Shown in pieces: positions 27,743-30,670 of a stretch of 30,670 bases of DNA. The notes under the pieces were generated by a model, which searched no databases, was not told the origin of the DNA, and saw only the letters and a program-made list of their open reading frames with translations. The DNA is from a virus, in the IMG/VR virus record IMGVR_UViG_3300032288_001914, positions 1 to 30,670 of that record; one strand, given 5' to 3'. The translations under genes and the position numbers were made by a program. Numbering within the stretch: position 1 is the stretch's first letter; each line of letters begins with the position of its first letter.

Positions 27743-29797
27743 GTGACACAAACCATCCAGTCACGCTACGACTGGTTCCTCGAACAACTCCGCGCCCACG
27801 GCAGCCGCGTCATCACCCGCGGCCCATCCACCGCCACCGCCCAATGCCCCGCGCACCGTGACCGCACCCCAAGCCTCGCCGTGTCCACCGGCGACACCGC
27901 GGTCGTCCTCACCTGCCACGGTGGCTGCAACCCGCAGGATGTCATGGCGGCCCTGTCGCTCACCTACGGTGACCTGTGGCCCGACGACGGTGTCACCCGC
28001 ATCGAAACCCCAGCCGTGTGGATGGCCTACGCCGAGAAGGTCCGCGACCTGAACGAACGCGCCAAACACCGCGACACGTCCAAGCCTGACCTACCGGAGA
28101 ACACGACACGGGAACACGTCACCGCCTACTGGTACGTCAACGAAGCGGACGAACTGGTCGGCGTGAAAAACCGGTACAACCTCATCAACCGGGACACCGG
28201 CGAGATCGTCGGCAAGACATTCACCCTCCACGCCGTCGTCGACGGGGAACAACGACCCACCCTCGAAGGCCACCACCTGCCCCTGTATCGCCTCGTCGAC
28301 ACGATCAGGGCCGTCGAAGTTCGCGCCCCCATCTACCTCGTCGAAGGCGAGAAAGATGCCGACAACCTCGCCGCCCACGGCCTCGCCGCCACCAGCCTCC
28401 CCGGAGGCGCCAACGACCCACTGCGACCCGACGTCCTAGCCCCACTGGCCGGTGCTGACGTTCACGTCATCGTCGACAACGACCCACCCGGACACAAACT
28501 CGCCCACCGGCTCAACAACGCCCTAACGTCGATCGGCTGCCGCACCTGGTACTGGACCGCCGCCACAGGCAAAGACGCGACCGACCACCTCGACGCCGGA
28601 CTCACCATCCACGACCTCATCCCATACCGGCTAGAAACCGGCACCAGCGACGACCAGCCCGACCCCGAGGTCAACACCGTGACCGAACCCGACACCGACC
28701 TCGAGCTGCCCCCCGTCCCCGACTCCACATGGCTCCCCCGACTCCTATCCGACCTCATCGTCGAAGCCGGCGCCGCCCCCGAACCCACCATCCTCGCCCG
28801 CACCGACGGGAAACTCGGCCTCTACCCCGGCCGCGTCAACGGACTCCTAGGTGAAGCCGAATCAGGCAAAACATGGATCGCCCTCGCCGCCTGCCGTGAA
28901 GTCATCAAGGCAGGCGGGACCATCACCTACATCGACTTCGAGGACTCCATCACCGGCATCGCCCACCGCCTCGCCACCCTCGACATCACCGGCGACGACC
29001 TCAAGCGCGTCCAATACATCAACCCCGACACCGCGATTCACGAACTCGAACGCCAACTCATGCTCAACGCGATCCACGCCCACGCCCCCGCCCTGATCGT
29101 CGCCGACGGCGTCAACGCCGGCATGACCCTCCTAGGCCTCGACATCAACTCAAACAACGACGCCACCACATTCTTCACCCGCATCCTCAAACCCCTCGCC
29201 ACCAACGGCGCCGCCGTCCTCGCCATCGACCACCTACCCAAATCCAAAGAAAACCGTGGCAAAGGCGCGATCGGTGCCCAGGCGAAACGCGCCATGATGA
29301 CCGGCGCCTGCTACACCGTGAAAGTCGAGGACCACCCAGCCCCCGGCCAAACCGGCACCCTCAGGCTGTACGTCGACAAAGACCGGCCCGGCCGGATCCG
29401 TGAACAAGCCCGAGGACGCAAAGCCCTATGGGGAATCGCCATCATCACGTCCCACACCCCGAAGGTCGCGATCCGCATCGAGCCACCCAGCCCCGACGGA
29501 CAAGACGACGACGACGAAACCCCCAACCGTGAACCCCGCCGACGACCCATCACGTTAGAGGCCCTCATGGGCCACATCGCCGAAATCGCCCACGCCAACA
29601 CCACACCCGACGGCCAACACCAACCCACCGTCGCCCGCCACATCAACACCAGACTCCGCGAAACCGGAATCTCAGCCAGCAACGACACCATCCTCAACGC
29701 CACCGACCAACTCATCCGCGACGGATACCTCGACCAGCGGAAACGGTGGATCCGCGCCTACGAAACCCCCGACACCGAACCCCGACCACGCCGATGA
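27743..29797 (+). CDS. DNA primase-helicase (Toprim plus RecA-like ATPase)
   Basis: 684 aa from the GTG at 27743, where GAAGGG lies 8 nt upstream; an earlier GTG at 27701 lies inside the hairpin and is less likely. Domains: zinc finger (C35, H38, C58, C62; CPAH and CHGGC), Toprim primase core (IYLVEGEKD with E201; IVDNDPPG with D245 and D247), and a RecA/RepA-type ATPase with Walker A GEAESGKT (370-377), Walker B LIVADG (451-456) and AIDHLPKS. The last ~95 residues look like a winged helix. It would prime and unwind DNA for host polymerase; no phage polymerase is present. It overlaps the next ORF by 4 nt. Confidence 0.95.
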   Translation: MTQTIQSRYDWFLEQLRAHGSRVITRGPSTATAQCPAHRDRTPSLAVSTGDTAVVLTCHGGCNPQDVMAALSLTYGDLWPDDGVTRIETPAVWMAYAEKVRDLNERAKHRDTSKPDLPENTTREHVTAYWYVNEADELVGVKNRYNLINRDTGEIVGKTFTLHAVVDGEQRPTLEGHHLPLYRLVDTIRAVEVRAPIYLVEGEKDADNLAAHGLAATSLPGGANDPLRPDVLAPLAGADVHVIVDNDPPGHKLAHRLNNALTSIGCRTWYWTAATGKDATDHLDAGLTIHDLIPYRLETGTSDDQPDPEVNTVTEPDTDLELPPVPDSTWLPRLLSDLIVEAGAAPEPTILARTDGKLGLYPGRVNGLLGEAESGKTWIALAACREVIKAGGTITYIDFEDSITGIAHRLATLDITGDDLKRVQYINPDTAIHELERQLMLNAIHAHAPALIVADGVNAGMTLLGLDINSNNDATTFFTRILKPLATNGAAVLAIDHLPKSKENRGKGAIGAQAKRAMMTGACYTVKVEDHPAPGQTGTLRLYVDKDRPGRIREQARGRKALWGIAIITSHTPKVAIRIEPPSPDGQDDDDETPNREPRRRPITLEALMGHIAEIAHANTTPDGQHQPTVARHINTRLRETGISASNDTILNATDQLIRDGYLDQRKRWIRAYETPDTEPRPRR

Positions 29798-29973
29798 ACC
29801 GGTGTTCCGTTCCGTGTTCCGTGACATGTTCCGCTGTTCCGGAACACCCGGAACACGTTCCCGGAACAGCGGACGGTCTCATCGCACGCGTGTTCCGGTG
29901 TTCCGTGTTCCGCGCACCTTTAGGTGCGGAACGCGGAACGGCGGAACGCACGAAGACCCGCGGAACAACATGA
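29794..29973 (+). CDS. 59-codon ORF composed mainly of GTTCC/GGAAC repeats
   Basis: 59 aa. The ATG overlaps the primase stop (ATGA) and the ORF ends on the next start (ATGA), which suggests real, coupled translation. The sequence begins MNRCSVPCSVTCSAVPEHPE and has no known domain; Cys, Val, Pro and Arg dominate because of the repeats. The DNA repeats fall in all three frames, so they are constrained as DNA rather than protein. It is either a genuine small protein overlapping an origin or a pass-through ORF that keeps ribosomes moving. Confidence 0.45.
   Translation: MNRCSVPCSVTCSAVPEHPEHVPGTADGLIARVFRCSVFRAPLGAERGTAERTKTRGTT
29804..29966. repeat. array of 16 GTTCC/GGAAC motifs, candidate replication origin
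   Basis: GTTCC starts at 29804, 29809, 29816, 29828, 29836, 29857, 29892, 29900 and 29907. GGAAC starts at 29841, 29850, 29863, 29928, 29935, 29943 and 29962. It includes a perfect 12-bp palindrome, TGTTCCGGAACA (29835-29846). Near the right end is a stem with arms CGCACC and GGTGCG and a TTTA loop (29913-29928), flanked by further inverted copies. The array lies directly after the primase-helicase gene, the typical place for iterons of a replication origin. Confidence 0.75.
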
Positions 29974-30257
29974 AACTCCCCTTCGGCCCCTGCCGAGAAT
30001 GCGGGCAGCACGTCCTCAAACTCCACGACCAAGGCCGACCCATCCGCCTCGACCCCACGCCCCTCACGGCTAAGCAGGTCGCCGCCGCCTGGCTACTGGA
30101 TCGCCCCGTCTACTGGCTCACCCCCCACGGCCCCATCCCCATCCCACCCGGCGACACCGGCCTAACCGCCCTACCCCGCCACGTCATCCACACCTGCGGA
30201 AAACCTGTGCCCAACCATCAGCCACCAGCAACGGACAACGACCTCCCCCCCTACTAG
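29970..30257 (+). CDS. small zinc-motif protein
   Basis: 95 aa, ATG in an ATGA overlap. PCRECGQHV near the start and HTCGKP near the end supply cysteines and a histidine for a possible zinc site. The middle (LHDQGRPIRLDPTPLTAKQV, VYWLTPHGPIPIPPG) is beta/proline-rich. The protein is familiar as a small conserved type near actinophage replication genes, but I cannot assign a function. Confidence 0.6.
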   Translation: MKLPFGPCRECGQHVLKLHDQGRPIRLDPTPLTAKQVAAAWLLDRPVYWLTPHGPIPIPPGDTGLTALPRHVIHTCGKPVPNHQPPATDNDLPPY

Positions 30258-30296
30258 GCCCCCGCCCCCGTCCGGCGCACAGCCGACGATGGATCC

Positions 30297-30611
30297 GTGA
30301 TCGCTCGACCTTGCCTCGACTGCGGCCGCCTCATCCCATCCGGGTCACGGTGCGAACCATGCCGAAAACAAACCGAAACCATCCGCGCCGCCAGACGCCC
30401 ACCCCGCCCCCACTACGGCGGCGACTACCGGCGTAGGGCCGCCTCCATCCGCGCCAACGCAATCACCTGCTGGTACTGCGGACAACCAGCCCGCGACGGC
30501 GACCCATGGCAAGCCGACCACCTCATCCCGGGCGACCCCGACTCCCCCCTCGCCCCAGCCCACCGCAGTTGCAACATCCGCCGCGCCCACGGCCTCCCCC
30601 CCCTGGCATGA
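30297..30611 (+). CDS. HNH endonuclease (packaging-associated type)
   Basis: 104 aa, GTG at 30297. CLDCGRLI and CEPCRK form an N-terminal zinc ribbon, followed by a basic linker. The HNH core is CWYCGQPARDGDPWQADHLI, ending APAHRSCNIRRA: the D-H pair in ADHLI, a later His (APAHR) and Asn (CNIRR) are the expected catalytic residues. Small HNH proteins next to terminase genes are needed for cos cleavage in several long-tailed phages. With the terminase at the opposite window end, this supports linear ends or a circularly joined packaging region. Confidence 0.88.
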   Translation: MIARPCLDCGRLIPSGSRCEPCRKQTETIRAARRPPRPHYGGDYRRRAASIRANAITCWYCGQPARDGDPWQADHLIPGDPDSPLAPAHRSCNIRRAHGLPPLA

Positions 30612-30627
30612 CCCCGGGAGGGGGGTC
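30610..30627. repeat. G-rich inverted repeat near the right end
   Basis: GACCCC (30610-30615) and GGGGTC (30622-30627) flank GGGAGG. It follows the HNH gene, within the last 61 bases. GC-rich repeats of this kind are often near cos sites, but no cut position can be defined. The remaining bases to 30670 hold no gene that I can support. Confidence 0.5.
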
Positions 30628-30670
30628 GAAGCGCAGGCGTGTGCAGGCTGTTCACCCCGCAGCCAAACAC

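Noticed and set aside
1-30670. tRNA genes, integrase and attachment site
   Set aside because: No cloverleaf-like TTCGA/CCA pattern, tyrosine or serine recombinase motif, or tRNA-end match could be recognised by eye; a tRNAscan-type search would be decisive.
1-30670. Frequent CCTAGG and GATC words as possible signals
   Set aside because: They are scattered over coding regions without clustering or fixed spacing, as expected from high-GC codon use.

Overview
This window looks like a nearly complete, possibly complete, genome of a small tailed bacteriophage (siphovirus type) that infects a high-GC Gram-positive host (Actinomycetota). The evidence is a full head-tail module in standard order with a tape-measure gene, a peptidoglycan-amidase endolysin, high GC, many GTG starts, and two actinobacterial regulator families (a WhiB-like protein and a solitary Lsr2-type DNA-binding domain). 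No integrase, classical immunity repressor, DNA polymerase, tRNA or CRISPR array was seen. The host genus cannot be read from the sequence. An HNH nuclease sits at the right end and the terminase genes at the left end; these usually flank one packaging site, so the window ends may be the genome ends.

Layout, left to right. About 0.2-7.8 kb, plus strand: zinc-finger protein, small and large terminase, a small membrane protein, portal, an unknown virion candidate, an unusually long multidomain capsid protease carrying an apparently intact HAD-phosphatase domain, and the major capsid protein, which is bracketed by two RNA hairpins. About 7.9-9.75 kb: a glycosyltransferase and a SAM-methyltransferase inserted in the head operon, probably a virion-glycan cassette. 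About 9.8-17.8 kb: connector, tail completion, major tail protein, tail-assembly chaperones joined by a -1 frameshift, an HK97-gp10-like protein, tape measure, and three tail-tip proteins, two of which contain low-GC, probably exchanged, receptor-facing segments. About 17.85-19.6 kb: membrane protein, holin, a tiny acidic protein, endolysin and a zinc protein, ending in three consecutive hairpins.

About 19.7-20.65 kb is a four-gene minus-strand operon with its own sigma70-like promoter and an HTH protein; it converges on the terminator cluster. A 431-bp non-coding switch region (20.65-21.08 kb) separates it from the rightward early genes. About 21.1-26.5 kb holds about 19 small, mostly overlapping genes: two membrane peptides, a secreted lysozyme-fold protein, the Lsr2-like peptide, a resolvase-like nuclease, a WhiB fusion, many small Cys-rich (zinc-ribbon-like) proteins, an HTH protein and an XF1762/GNAT-like protein. 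About 26.5-30.6 kb is the replication end: Cas4/RecB-like nuclease, OB-fold-like protein, hairpin, primase-helicase, a striking 16-copy GTTCC/GGAAC array inside a 59-codon ORF (candidate replication origin), a small zinc protein and the HNH endonuclease.

Most genes overlap by 1, 4 or a few bases, which implies long polycistronic, translationally coupled transcripts. The phage seems to supply its own primase-helicase, recombination nucleases and OB-fold protein and to borrow the host polymerase. All functional names come from motif reading, not from database searches.
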